Notes: generated by a model not told the origin, from the letters alone. Counted from the first letter of the stretch, positions 14,050 through 21,847 are shown. The stretch is DNA of 34,800 bases from JBEKHI01 sp050012355 (GCA_050012355.1 JBEKHI010000074.1:1-34800), one strand, 5' to 3'. A program made the numbers and translations.

Positions 14050-15270
14050 ATGCCCGGGGAGCGCAAGGTCAGGGTGGCGGTCGTGTTCGGCGGACGCAGC
14101 ACGGAGCATTCCGTGTCTTGCGCGAGCGCCGGGCTGTTCCTCGGCGCGCTGGACCCCGAACGCTACGAGATCGTGCCCATCGGGATCGCGCGCGATGGCC
14201 GGTGGGTGCTAACCGACGGTGACCCGGCCCGGCTGGCGCTCAGCTCGACGATGCCAACCGTGGAGGATGTGGCCACCCCCGGCACCGAGATCGTGCCGGT
14301 CGCTGGCAGCCTGCAGGTCTGCGCGCCAGGAGAGCTACCGCGTGACCTGGGCCAGGTCGACGTCGTTCTGCCGCTATTGCATGGCGCGTACGGCGAGGAC
14401 GGCACGCTACAGGGGCTACTGGAGATGGCCGGCATCAAGTACGTGGGGGCGGGCGTGCTGGCCAGCGCCGCGGGCATGGACAAGGAGTACATGAAGCTGA
14501 TCTTCGCGGCCCGCCGCCTTCCGGTCGGCCCGTACGTGGTGGTCAAGGACCGAGACTGGCGTTCGCCGGTGGAGCGCAAGCGCGTACTGGATGAGATCGC
14601 CGAGCTCGGCTGGCCGGTGTTCGTGAAGCCCGCGCGAGGCGGTTCCAGCATCGGTACCTCGATGGCGGGGAACCCGGCCGAGCTTGAGACGGCGATCGAG
14701 AACGCGCGCGAGCACGACCCCAAGGTGCTGGTCGAGGCCGCGATCGACGGGATGGAGGTGGAGTGCGCCGTGCTCGAGGGCATTAACGGCGGCCCCACCG
14801 AAGCGAGCCTGCCCGGCCAGGTGGTCGTGGACCCCGGGTATGAGTTCTATGACTTCGAGGCCAAATACCTCGCGTCCGACACCGGCATGGTGATTCCCGC
14901 GCCAATACCGGACGCCGACATCGAGCGGATCCGCCAGCTCGCCTGCGAGACCTTCGACGTGCTGTCCTGCGAGGGCCTGGCCCGAGTGGACTTCTTCTAC
15001 ACGCCGGACGGAAAGATCCTGGTCAACGAGATCAACACGATGCCAGGGATGACCCCCGCATCGGGTTTCCCCCGGATGTGGGCCGCCACCGGCCTGCCGA
15101 TCCAGGAGCTCGCTGACCGAATCATCCAGACCGGCCTCACCAAGCGCCCCGGCCTATTGCGGTTAACCACTTACTCCGCACGCTGGGCCCGCGCACCCTG
15201 GGCGCCCGCCCGTTGTGGTTGGTGCTGCATTAACCACACTCTTAGCTGGTTGGTGCAGCATTCATCATGA
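14050..15270 (+). CDS. ddl: D-alanine-D-alanine ligase with a repeat-derived C-terminal tail
   Basis: ATP-grasp ligase making D-Ala-D-Ala for peptidoglycan. It shows VAVVFGGRSTEHSVSC at the N-terminus, LLHGAYGEDGTLQGLLEMAGIKYVG, MDKEYMK, VFVKPARGGSSIG, DFEAKYLASD and the metal/product site VDFFYTPDGKILVNEINTMPGMTPASGFPRM. The ATG at 14050 is chosen because GGAGGTG lies 6 bases upstream; an in-frame extension to 13963 lacks this. The family end is reached at about residue 372 (ADRIIQTGLTKRPGLLR). The frame then runs on for about 34 residues (TTYSARWARAPWAPARCGWC and onward) through a family A repeat to a stop at 15268-15270. The total is 406 residues, longer than the usual 360-380. The tail is not conserved domain sequence and was probably gained when the original stop was lost. 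Confidence 0.95.
   Translation: MPGERKVRVAVVFGGRSTEHSVSCASAGLFLGALDPERYEIVPIGIARDGRWVLTDGDPARLALSSTMPTVEDVATPGTEIVPVAGSLQVCAPGELPRDLGQVDVVLPLLHGAYGEDGTLQGLLEMAGIKYVGAGVLASAAGMDKEYMKLIFAARRLPVGPYVVVKDRDWRSPVERKRVLDEIAELGWPVFVKPARGGSSIGTSMAGNPAELETAIENAREHDPKVLVEAAIDGMEVECAVLEGINGGPTEASLPGQVVVDPGYEFYDFEAKYLASDTGMVIPAPIPDADIERIRQLACETFDVLSCEGLARVDFFYTPDGKILVNEINTMPGMTPASGFPRMWAATGLPIQELADRIIQTGLTKRPGLLRLTTYSARWARAPWAPARCGWCCINHTLSWLVQHSS
15214..15268. repeat. Repeat family A, second full copy, within ddl 3' end
   Basis: The string GGTGCTGCATTAACCACACT (15221-15240) is identical to the left arm and loop of the hairpin at 8883-8940, and CTTAGCTGGTT differs from that copy's CTTTGCTGGTT by one base. 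CATGATC at the right end is also shared. The arms TGCTGCATTAACCA and TGGTTGGTGCAGCA pair over 14 positions on the plus-strand RNA, with two G-U wobbles. It encodes the last residues of Ddl and probably also ends that transcript. Confidence 0.8.
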
Positions 15271-15300
15271 TCATTGCGGCGCGGGCGGCGGGCTAGTACG

Positions 15301-15362
15301 ACGACAGGCGGCGAGCACCAGCGGGTGACTTAAGGTCCCCGGGTGCCGCCGCCTGTTGTCGT
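15301..15362 (-). terminator. Long imperfect hairpin after hup
   Basis: ACGACAGGCGGCGAGCACC (15301-15319) pairs with 15342-15362, with a single-base bulge on one side and a three-base bulge on the other. It begins 12 bases beyond the hup stop on the minus strand and lies between the convergent ends of ddl and hup. It has no strong T-run. Confidence 0.55.
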
Positions 15363-15374
15363 GGGCCGAACTGA

Positions 15375-15674
15375 CTACTTCTTCTTGGCCGCGGGCTTCG
15401 CGCCTGCGTTGACCAGCGCCTTGAAGTCCGCACCGGCGCGGAACTTCGGCACCGACGACGCCGGTACCTCGATGGCCGCGCCGGTCGCGGGGTTGCGCGC
15501 GGTGCGCGCCGGACGCTCAGACTTCTCGAATACGCCGAAACCCGTGATGGCAACCTTGTCGCCGGCGGCCACCGCCGACTGAATGGTGTCGAGCACGGCG
15601 TTCACGGCCTCGGTAGCGGACTTCTTGTCCCCCAGCCGATCCGAGATGGCGTCGATCAGATCACGCTTGTTCAT
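15375..15674 (-). CDS. hup: DNA-binding protein HU
   Basis: A 99-residue nucleoid-associated HU protein that bends DNA as a dimer. It begins MNKRDLIDAISDRLGDKKSA, contains ITGFGVFEKSERPARTARNPATG (the beta-arm signature) and ends with the lysine-rich GAKPAAKKK. The short form without a histone-like tail is typical of HupA in Actinobacteria. The ATG at 15674 has AGGAGA 5 bases upstream; a frame opening at 15698 would add MGEQQERT, which contains the ribosome site itself, and is rejected. It is downstream of leuD on the same strand but separated by 316 bases with its own leader. Confidence 0.96.
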   Translation of the reverse strand: MNKRDLIDAISDRLGDKKSATEAVNAVLDTIQSAVAAGDKVAITGFGVFEKSERPARTARNPATGAAIEVPASSVPKFRAGADFKALVNAGAKPAAKKK

Positions 15675-15990
15675 TGTTCTCTCCTGCTGTTCCCCCACGG
15701 GAGGCCGCGCTGCCTTCGGCAGCCTGGGTCGCGACCTCTGACCTGCCCGAAAGTAGGCGATCGGGCGCGGTTACACAATAACCTTCGGCAATATTGGCCC
15801 GCGTGTCGGCCCAGAACTGGGCTTGCGCAGACGCACTATCGGACTTTAGGTTACAAACCACCCAAAACTCCGAGCGTGATCATCCACACAGGTGAGCGCT
15901 GGTCACCCGCGTGCCGCACCAGCACCAACGATGGCCCACCGCTGGCGTTATAGCGCCTGCGGTGGGCCATCGATGGGCTCGGCAACCTGC
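15675..15990. other. hup leader and promoter region
   Basis: This 316-base gap contains no gene. It holds the family B hairpin after leuD (15929-15972) and two short hairpins in the putative hup leader: GCTGCC-TTC-GGCAGC (15709-15723) and GCCCAG-AA-CTGGGC (about 15810-15825). AT-rich patches occur around 15770-15860, where the hup promoter is likely, but I could not assign -35 and -10 boxes with confidence. Confidence 0.5.
15929..15972 (-). repeat. Repeat family B hairpin after leuD
   Basis: CGATGGCCCACCGCTGGCG (15929-15947) pairs with 15954-15972 with one mismatch around the loop TTATAG. It starts 18 bases beyond the leuD stop on the minus strand, so it may terminate the leuCD transcript. 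It is closely related to 31261-31314 and more distantly to 1947-1990. Confidence 0.8.
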
Positions 15991-16584
15991 TTAGAGCGTG
16001 GCGGGGAGCCAGTCCGCGCGGTGCGACTCGTAGGCCGCGATGTCGGGCTCGTGGCGCAGGGTGAGGCCGATGTCGTCCAAGCCCTCGATCAGCCGCCAGC
16101 GGGTGTAGTCGTCGATCTCGAACGGCACGTCCACCCCGGCCACCTCGGAGCGCACCCGGCGCTCCGAGAGGTCGACGGTCACCGTGGCCGACGGGTCCGC
16201 CTCGGCGGCCGACTGGAGCACCTCGGTGACCCCGGCCGGGAGCACGACCGGCAGCAAGCCCGCCTTTGTCGCGTTATTGCGGAAGATGTCGCCGAACCGC
16301 GGTGCGATCACCACCCGGAAGCCGTAGTCGGTAAGCGCCCATACCGCGTGCTCGCGGGACGAGCCGATGCCGAAGTCGGTCCCGGCGACCAGCACGTCGG
16401 CACCGGAGTACTCGGGCTGGTTGAGCACGAACGAGGGGTCTTCGCGCCAGGCGGCGAACAGCCCCTCGCCGAACCCGGCGCGGCTGACCCGCTTCAGGTA
16501 GACGGCCGGGATGATCTGGTCGGTGTCCACATTGGACCGCCGCAGCGGCATGACCCGCCCGGTGTGAGTAACGAACGGTTCCAT
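15991..16584 (-). CDS. leuD: 3-isopropylmalate dehydratase small subunit
   Basis: Small subunit of isopropylmalate isomerase, which with LeuC converts 2-isopropylmalate to 3-isopropylmalate in leucine synthesis. The aconitase swivel domain shows VMPLRRSNVDTDQIIPAVYLKR at the N-terminus and the conserved VLVAGTDFGIGSSREHAVWAL loop, followed by APRFGDIFRNNATKAGLLPV. The length of 197 residues is standard. ATG 16584 is preceded by AAGGAGA at 7 bases. It is 90 bases downstream of leuC, and that gap holds a remarkable perfect 25-bp inverted repeat. A family B hairpin follows its stop. Confidence 0.96.
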   Translation of the reverse strand: MEPFVTHTGRVMPLRRSNVDTDQIIPAVYLKRVSRAGFGEGLFAAWREDPSFVLNQPEYSGADVLVAGTDFGIGSSREHAVWALTDYGFRVVIAPRFGDIFRNNATKAGLLPVVLPAGVTEVLQSAAEADPSATVTVDLSERRVRSEVAGVDVPFEIDDYTRWRLIEGLDDIGLTLRHEPDIAAYESHRADWLPATL

Positions 16585-16600
16585 CCAAAGTCTCCTTCAA

Positions 16601-16656
16601 GGCGGTCGATGTGACATCGACCGCGCTCTATCGCGGTCGATGTCACATCGACCGCC
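16601..16656. repeat. Perfect 25-bp inverted repeat made of two palindromes, between leuC and leuD
   Basis: Positions 16601-16625 and 16632-16656 are exact reverse complements around the 6-base loop CTCTAT. Each arm itself contains a near-perfect palindrome, GGTCGATGT-G-ACATCGACC on the left and GGTCGATGT-C-ACATCGACC on the right. The element can therefore fold as one long stem or two short ones. It is transcribed inside the leuCD unit and ends about 10 bases before the leuD ribosome site. Confidence 0.9.
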
Positions 16657-16674
16657 CTCGCAGGTGGGCGGCGG

Positions 16675-18075
16675 CTAGAGGTCGGCGGGGGCGGTTAGGC
16701 GGCCGGTGATCGCGGTGGCGGCAGCGACCTGCGGGGACACCAGGTGAGTACGCCCGCCCTTGCCCTGCCGGCCCTCGAAGTTCCGGTTGGAGGTGGAAGC
16801 GCTGCGCTCCCCCGGGGACAGCGTGTCCGGGTTCATGCCCAGGCACATCGAGCAGCCAGCCGAGCGCCATTCGGCGCCGGCCGCGGAGAACACCTCGTTC
16901 AGCCCCTCGGCCTCGGCCTGGGCCTTGACCTCCATGGACCCCGGCACCACCAGCATCCGCACGCCGGAAGCGACCTTACGGCCGCGCACAACGTCGGCGG
17001 CGGCCCGCAGGTCCGACAGCCTGCCGTTCGTGCAGGACCCGACGAACACGGTGTCCACCGCGATGTCGCGCAGCGGGGTGCCCGCCGTCAGGCCCATGTA
17101 GTCCAGGGACCGCTGCGCGCCGGACGGGTCGGAGGTGCCGGAGGGGTCGGGCACCGACTCGCCGAGCGGCAGCGCCTGCCCGGGGTTGGTCCCCCAGGTG
17201 ACGTACGGGGTGAGCGACGAGGCGTCGAGCTCCGTCGTTTTGTCGAACTGGGCGCCTTCGTCGGTGGGGAGGGAACGCCAGTAATCGAGCGCCGACTCCC
17301 AGGCCGCGCCTTTCGGGGCGTGCTGGCGTCCTTCGAGGTAGGCGAAGGTCACGTCGTCCGGCGCGATCAGGCCCGCCCGGGCCCCGGCCTCGATGGACAT
17401 GTTGCAGACCGTGAACCGGCCGTCCATGGTCAGCTCGCGGATGGCCTGGCCGCGGTACTCGACCATGTACCCGACCCCGCCGCCGGTGCCGATCTTGGCG
17501 ATGATCGCCAGGATCAGGTCCTTCGCGGTGACGCCGTAGGGCAGCGACCCTGAGCACTCAATCGCCATCGTCTTGGGGCGCGCGGACGGCAGCGTCTGGG
17601 TGGCGAGCACGTGCTCCACCTCAGAGGTGCCGATGCCGAACGCCAGCGCGCCGACCGCGCCGTGCGTTGAGGTGTGCGAGTCGCCGCAGACGATCGTCAT
17701 TCCCGGCTGGCTCAGCCCGAGCTGCGGGCCGATCACATGCACGATGCCCTGCGACGCGTCGCCCATCGGGTGCAGCCGGATGCCGAACTCGGCCGCGTTC
17801 TTCCGCATCGTGTCCACCTGCGTCTTGGACACCGGGTCGGTAATCGGCCCCGCCGTGGTCGGGACGTTGTGGTCCTCGGTGGCGATCGTCAGATCGGGAC
17901 GACGCACCTTTCGCCCGGACGCGCGGAGTCCGTCGAACGCCTGCGGGCTGGTGACCTCGTGCACCAGGTGGAGGTCGATATAGAGCAGGTCCGGCTCCCC
18001 GTCAGAGCTTCGGACGCTCTGCTGGCTTCCAACTACATGGGCATCCCACAGCTTGTCCGCGAGGGTGCGCGCCAT
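16675..18075 (-). CDS. leuC: 3-isopropylmalate dehydratase large subunit
   Basis: Catalytic subunit of isopropylmalate isomerase, an aconitase-family [4Fe-4S] enzyme of leucine synthesis. The cluster ligands are Cys348 (VFVGSCTNGR), Cys408 and Cys411 (AGCSMCLGMN). TEDHNVPT, CGDSHTSTHGAVGALAFGIGTSEVEHVLATQ and the C-terminal STSNRNFEGRQGKGGRTHLVSP are also family signatures. The length of 466 residues is normal. ATG 18075 has GGGAG about 9 bases upstream. leuD follows. It is divergent from ndgR with only 60 bases between the starts, so the two share a control region. Confidence 0.97.
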   Translation of the reverse strand: MARTLADKLWDAHVVGSQQSVRSSDGEPDLLYIDLHLVHEVTSPQAFDGLRASGRKVRRPDLTIATEDHNVPTTAGPITDPVSKTQVDTMRKNAAEFGIRLHPMGDASQGIVHVIGPQLGLSQPGMTIVCGDSHTSTHGAVGALAFGIGTSEVEHVLATQTLPSARPKTMAIECSGSLPYGVTAKDLILAIIAKIGTGGGVGYMVEYRGQAIRELTMDGRFTVCNMSIEAGARAGLIAPDDVTFAYLEGRQHAPKGAAWESALDYWRSLPTDEGAQFDKTTELDASSLTPYVTWGTNPGQALPLGESVPDPSGTSDPSGAQRSLDYMGLTAGTPLRDIAVDTVFVGSCTNGRLSDLRAAADVVRGRKVASGVRMLVVPGSMEVKAQAEAEGLNEVFSAAGAEWRSAGCSMCLGMNPDTLSPGERSASTSNRNFEGRQGKGGRTHLVSPQVAAATAITGRLTAPADL

Positions 18076-18100
18076 CGCACCGTTCTCCCTTCAATCGGAT

Positions 18101-18126
18101 TTGCATCTCAAATAATGAGACGGCAA
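18101..18126. promoter_or_regulatory. Candidate NdgR operator in the leuC-ndgR intergenic region
   Basis: An interrupted inverted repeat, TTGC-A-TCTCA, then AATAA, then TGAGA-CG-GCAA, lies between the divergent starts of leuC and ndgR. It is AT-rich compared with the flanks. Regulators of this IclR subgroup bind the leuC-ndgR region in Streptomyces, so this is a reasonable operator for both genes. The assignment rests on position and symmetry alone. Confidence 0.5.
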
Positions 18127-18135
18127 TATCAATAC

Positions 18136-18855
18136 GTGAACAACTCTAGCGGAGTCGGCGTACTTGACAAAGCCGTTTCGGTCCTGTCCGCCATGGAGAG
18201 CGGCCCGGCCTCCCTCGCCCAGCTCGTCGAGGCGACGGGCCTGGCCAGGCCCACTGTGCACCGCATCGCGGTCGCGCTCGAGCACCACCGGCTGGTGGCG
18301 CGGGACAACCAGGGCAAGTTCATCCTCGGCCCCCGGGTCGCCGAGCTGGCCACCGCCGCCGGCGAGGACCGGCTGCTGGTGGTCGCCCAGCCCGTCCTCG
18401 TCTGGCTGCGTGACCACACCGGAGAGAGCGCCCAGCTCTACCGGCGGCAGTCCGACGTCAGGATCTGCGTCGCCGCCGCCGAACGCTCGTCCGGGCTGCG
18501 CGACACGGTGCCGGTCGGCACCGCGCTGCCGATGACCGCCGGGTCCGCCGCCCAGGTCCTGCTCGCCTGGGAGGACGGAGAGGTCATGCACCGGCGGCTG
18601 CGCGGCGCCAAATTCACCGCCGCGACGCTGGCCGGAGTCCGCAACCGGGGCTGGGCAGCCTCCGCCGCCGAACGCGAGGCGGGAGTCGCCTCGGTATCCG
18701 CCCCCGTACGCGGGGCCGGCGGCCGGGTGGTGGCGGCCGTGTCGGTCTCCGGCCCGATCGAGCGGCTCACCAGGTCGCCGGGACGGCTGCACGCGGGCGC
18801 GGTGCTGGCCGCCGGGGAGCGGCTCACCGAGTTGCTGCGGGCGGAAGCGGCGTGA
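18136..18855 (+). CDS. ndgR: IclR-family regulator NdgR
   Basis: A 239-residue IclR-family regulator. The N-terminal winged helix-turn-helix is SSGVGVLDKAVSVLSAMESG with LAQLVEATGLARPTVHRIAVALEHHRLV, and the C-terminal IclR effector domain contains GESAQLYRRQSDVRICVAAAE, LRDTVPVGTALPMTAGSAAQVLLAW and RVVAAVSVSGPIERLT. The sequence closely resembles, from memory, Streptomyces NdgR (AreB), which controls leuCD and other amino-acid genes. The GTG at 18136 gives the conserved NNSSGVGVLDKA start. There is no ribosome site, but CAATAT lies where a -10 box for a leaderless mRNA would be. An ATG seven codons upstream (18115) is the alternative. It is divergent from leuC. Confidence 0.92.
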   Translation: MNNSSGVGVLDKAVSVLSAMESGPASLAQLVEATGLARPTVHRIAVALEHHRLVARDNQGKFILGPRVAELATAAGEDRLLVVAQPVLVWLRDHTGESAQLYRRQSDVRICVAAAERSSGLRDTVPVGTALPMTAGSAAQVLLAWEDGEVMHRRLRGAKFTAATLAGVRNRGWAASAAEREAGVASVSAPVRGAGGRVVAAVSVSGPIERLTRSPGRLHAGAVLAAGERLTELLRAEAA

Positions 18856-18988
18856 GCCCAGATAATCAGAGAAACCTGAGAGTCTGCTGAAACTAGGCGT
18901 AATTAGCGGGTAAGTTGGGCACCTCTTCCCCCCGGACCGGATCGCAGATAATGTCAGGAACCGGTGAGACCCGGCGGAAGGTCAGGCG

Positions 18989-20113
18989 ATGCGGATCGCT
19001 GTCGTCAACGAAAGCCAGTGGGGAGAGCGCCGGGTGGCGCTCGTGCCGGAGGGCGTCCCACGGCTTACCGCCGTGGGCTACGACCTGCTGGTCGAGGCCG
19101 GCGCGGGCGAACACGCCTGGTTCCCTGACAGTGGCTATGCCGAGGCCGGGGCCACGGTGGTCACCGACCTGGCGGAAGCCGACGTGTTGCTCTCCGTAAC
19201 CAGGCCGGATCCGCAGCGGCTGCGCGCTGGCCAGACGGTCATCGGGATGCTGTCCCCGCTCACCGACCCCTCATACGTCCGTGACCTGGCGAACCGGGGC
19301 GTCACCGCCGTCTCGCTCGACGGCCTGCCCCGCACGCTGTCCCGGGCCCAGTCGATGGACGCCCTCAGCTCCCAGGCCAGCGTGGCCGGGTATAAGGCGG
19401 CGCTGATCGCGGCGACCGAATACGGCGGGTTCTTCCCGCTGATGATCACCGCCGCGGGCACCGCCCGCCCGGCCAGGGTCCTGGTGCTCGGCACCGGGGT
19501 AGCGGGGCTGCAGGCCATCGGCACCGCGCGGCGGCTCGGCGCGGTGGTCACCGGATACGACGTCCGCCCGGCTTCCAAGAGCGAGGTGGAGTCCCTCGGG
19601 GCGACGTTTCTCGAGCTGAGCATCAGCGCGGCCGGTGAAGGCGGGTACGCCAGGGAGCTGTCCGAGGAAGAACGCCAGGCCCAGCAGGCGGAGCTCACCG
19701 GGCACATCTCCCGGCATGACGTGGTGATCACCACGGCCCAGGTTCCCGGACGGCGGCCGCCGGTGCTGGTCACCGAGGAGGCCGTGAAGGCGATGCGGCC
19801 GGGCGCGGTGATCATCGACATGGGCGCCTCCGCGCTCGGCGGCAACGTCACCGGATCCGTGCCCGGTGAGACGACGGTGACCGGGAACGGCGTCACGATC
19901 GTGGGCGCCACCAACCTGCCGTCCTCGATGCCCACCGCGGCGTCGAACTCCTACTCGCGCAACATCAGCGCGCTGGTGCTGCACATGACACGGGACGGGA
20001 CGCTCGTCATCGATACCGAGGACGAGATCCAGGCGGGTGTGGTGGTCACCCACGACGGCGCCGTTATCCACCCGGCGCTCGCCCCGAAGGAGGCCGGCGA
20101 TGCTGGTAACTGA
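18989..20113 (+). CDS. pntAa: NAD(P) transhydrogenase subunit alpha, part 1
   Basis: The NAD(H)-binding domain I of the proton-translocating transhydrogenase, which exchanges hydride between NADH and NADP+ using the proton gradient. It starts MRIAVVNESQWGERRVALVPEGV and carries SSQASVAGYKAALIAA with the RQD-loop equivalent region, the dinucleotide-binding motif VLVLGTGVAGLQAIGTARRLGAVVTGYDVR (about residues 166-195) and TAQVPGRRPPVLVTEEAV. The length of 374 residues fits the split three-subunit form. ATG 18989 follows GGAAGG by 8 bases. pntAb overlaps its 3' end by 14 bases. Confidence 0.94.
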   Translation: MRIAVVNESQWGERRVALVPEGVPRLTAVGYDLLVEAGAGEHAWFPDSGYAEAGATVVTDLAEADVLLSVTRPDPQRLRAGQTVIGMLSPLTDPSYVRDLANRGVTAVSLDGLPRTLSRAQSMDALSSQASVAGYKAALIAATEYGGFFPLMITAAGTARPARVLVLGTGVAGLQAIGTARRLGAVVTGYDVRPASKSEVESLGATFLELSISAAGEGGYARELSEEERQAQQAELTGHISRHDVVITTAQVPGRRPPVLVTEEAVKAMRPGAVIIDMGASALGGNVTGSVPGETTVTGNGVTIVGATNLPSSMPTAASNSYSRNISALVLHMTRDGTLVIDTEDEIQAGVVVTHDGAVIHPALAPKEAGDAGN

Positions 20114-20378
20114 CATCACGATCTTCGTGCTCGCGCTGCTAGTCGGCGTCGAGGTGATCGGCAAGGTGCCCGCCACCTTGCACACGCCGCTGATGTCGGC
20201 CGCGAACTCCATCCACGGCATCGTGCTCGCGGGCGCGCTGCTCATCGGGGTCACGGCGCACAGCGTCACCGGTTACATCCTGGCGTTCGTCGCCGCGTTC
20301 TTCGCCTCGGCCAACGTGGTCGGCGGGTACGTGGTCACCGGACGGATGCTGAAGATGTTCAAGCGGAGGGACCAGTGA
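20100..20378 (+). CDS. pntAb: NAD(P) transhydrogenase subunit alpha, part 2
   Basis: A 92-residue integral membrane subunit, part of the proton channel (domain II). Three hydrophobic helices are visible: ITIFVLALLVGVEVIG, GIVLAGALLIGVTAH and YILAFVAAFFASANVVGGYVVTG. They are linked by PATLHTPLMSAANSIHG, the conserved first loop of the family. The C-terminus RMLKMFKRRDQ is positively charged and cytoplasmic. The ATG at 20100 has AAGGAGG 6 bases before it, inside the end of pntAa, and its stop overlaps the pntB GTG start by four bases. The three genes must be translated from one message. Confidence 0.94.
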   Translation: MLVTDITIFVLALLVGVEVIGKVPATLHTPLMSAANSIHGIVLAGALLIGVTAHSVTGYILAFVAAFFASANVVGGYVVTGRMLKMFKRRDQ

Positions 20379-21787
20379 CCGGCTTCCAGAGCGGCATCCA
20401 GCTGGTCTACGTGCTCGCGGCCGCCTGCTTCGTGATCGGCCTGCACCAGATGAACTCCCCCGCCACGGCGCGGCGCGGCAACCAGGTGTCCACGATGGGC
20501 ATGGTCATCGCGGTGATCGCGACGCTGATCCTGCTCATCCACGATGGCACGGTCACCGGCGTGGGCTGGGCGGTGCTGATCGTCGGGGCCGCGCTCGGCT
20601 CGGCCGCCGGCCTGTACTCCGCCCGCACCGTGCAGATGACCGCGATGCCGCAGCTGGTGTCGATGTTCAACGCGGTCGGCGGCGGCGCGGCGGCGCTGGT
20701 GGCGATCTACGGCTACATCCATCTTGAGGGTGCCCCGGGTGGCGTGCTCGGGACCACGACGGTCACCACCGTGCTCGACGTGATCATCGGCTCGGTGACG
20801 TTCTCCGGATCGATCATCGCGGCCGGCAAGCTGCAGGGCCTGATCCCCGGCCAGCCGATCTTGCTGCGCGGCGGACGGCTCATCACCGCGGCGCTGGCGG
20901 TGGTGGCGGTTGGCTCGGCGATCTTCATGTTCACCAGCGCGTCGCTGCCCGCGCTGCTGCTGGTCACCCTGGGATCACTGGGGTTCGGGGTCATGATGGT
21001 GCTGCCGATCGGCGGGGCCGACATGCCGGTGGTGATCTCGCTGCTCAACGCGTTCACCGGAACCGCGGTCGCGATGGCGGGTTTCGTGATCGCCAACTGG
21101 GCGCTGATCATTGCCGGAGCGCTGGTCGGCGCGTCCGGCGGCATCCTGACCAAGCTGATGGCCGACGCGATGAACCGGTCGCTGCGCAACATCATCATCG
21201 GCGGCTTCGGCACCGGAGACTCGCTGGTCGCCGTCGGCCCGGGCGGCGACGCGCAGATCCGTTCCGTCGCCGCCGACGACGCCGCGATCCAGCTGGCCTA
21301 CGCGTCCAAGGTGATCATCGTGCCCGGCTACGGACTGGCCGCCGCGCAAGCCCAGCACGGCGTCGCGGAGCTGGCATCGGTCCTTGAGTCGCGCGGCGTC
21401 GAGGTCTCGTACGCGATCCACCCGGTCGCGGGCCGGATGCCGGGGCACATGAACGTGCTGCTCGCGGAGGCGAACGTGCCGTACCCGCTGCTCAAGGAGA
21501 TGGAGGAGATCAACCCGGAGTTCGGCCGGGCGGACGTCGCCCTGGTCATCGGCGCTAACGACGTGACCAACCCAGCGGCCCGCCGCGCGGGCACCGCGAT
21601 CTCCGGCATGCCCATCCTCGACGTCGACCTGGCCAAGTCCATCATCGTCGTGAAGCGGTCCATGGGTACCGGCTACGCGGGCATCGACAACGAGCTCTAC
21701 ACGCTCCCCAAGACCTCGATGTACTTCGCCGACGCCAAGAAGGCAGTCGCGGACCTGACCGCCGCGGTAAAAACGCTAGTGGGCTAA
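20375..21787 (+). CDS. pntB: NAD(P) transhydrogenase subunit beta
   Basis: A 470-residue subunit with the remaining membrane helices (domain II) and the NADP(H)-binding domain III. Hydrophobic helices occupy roughly residues 1-260 with the conserved MPQLVSMFNAVGGGAAALVA and MPVVISLLNAFTGTAVAMAGFV. Domain III begins near residue 300: KVIIVPGYGLAAAQAQHGVAELASVLESRGVEVSYAIHPVAGRMPGHMNVLLAEANVPY, then VIGANDVTNPAAR and VVKRSMGTGYAGIDNELY. The start is GTG at 20375, with GGAGGG just upstream. A strong hairpin at 21800 ends the operon. Together with pntAa and pntAb it would supply NADPH. Confidence 0.95.
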   Translation: MTGFQSGIQLVYVLAAACFVIGLHQMNSPATARRGNQVSTMGMVIAVIATLILLIHDGTVTGVGWAVLIVGAALGSAAGLYSARTVQMTAMPQLVSMFNAVGGGAAALVAIYGYIHLEGAPGGVLGTTTVTTVLDVIIGSVTFSGSIIAAGKLQGLIPGQPILLRGGRLITAALAVVAVGSAIFMFTSASLPALLLVTLGSLGFGVMMVLPIGGADMPVVISLLNAFTGTAVAMAGFVIANWALIIAGALVGASGGILTKLMADAMNRSLRNIIIGGFGTGDSLVAVGPGGDAQIRSVAADDAAIQLAYASKVIIVPGYGLAAAQAQHGVAELASVLESRGVEVSYAIHPVAGRMPGHMNVLLAEANVPYPLLKEMEEINPEFGRADVALVIGANDVTNPAARRAGTAISGMPILDVDLAKSIIVVKRSMGTGYAGIDNELYTLPKTSMYFADAKKAVADLTAAVKTLVG

Positions 21788-21799
21788 GGTCACCCCGGA

Positions 21800-21847
21800 C
21801 AACGTGAAGGATCGTCGTACCTCTGGGTACAAGGATCCTTCACGTTG
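21800..21847. terminator. Bidirectional hairpin terminator between pntB and the PfkB kinase
   Basis: CAACGTGAAGGATC (21800-21813) and its exact complement (21834-21847) form a 14-bp stem. The inner segment can extend it through GTACC/GGTAC. It lies 12 bases after the pntB stop and 25 bases before the end of the kinase gene on the other strand. Confidence 0.75.
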
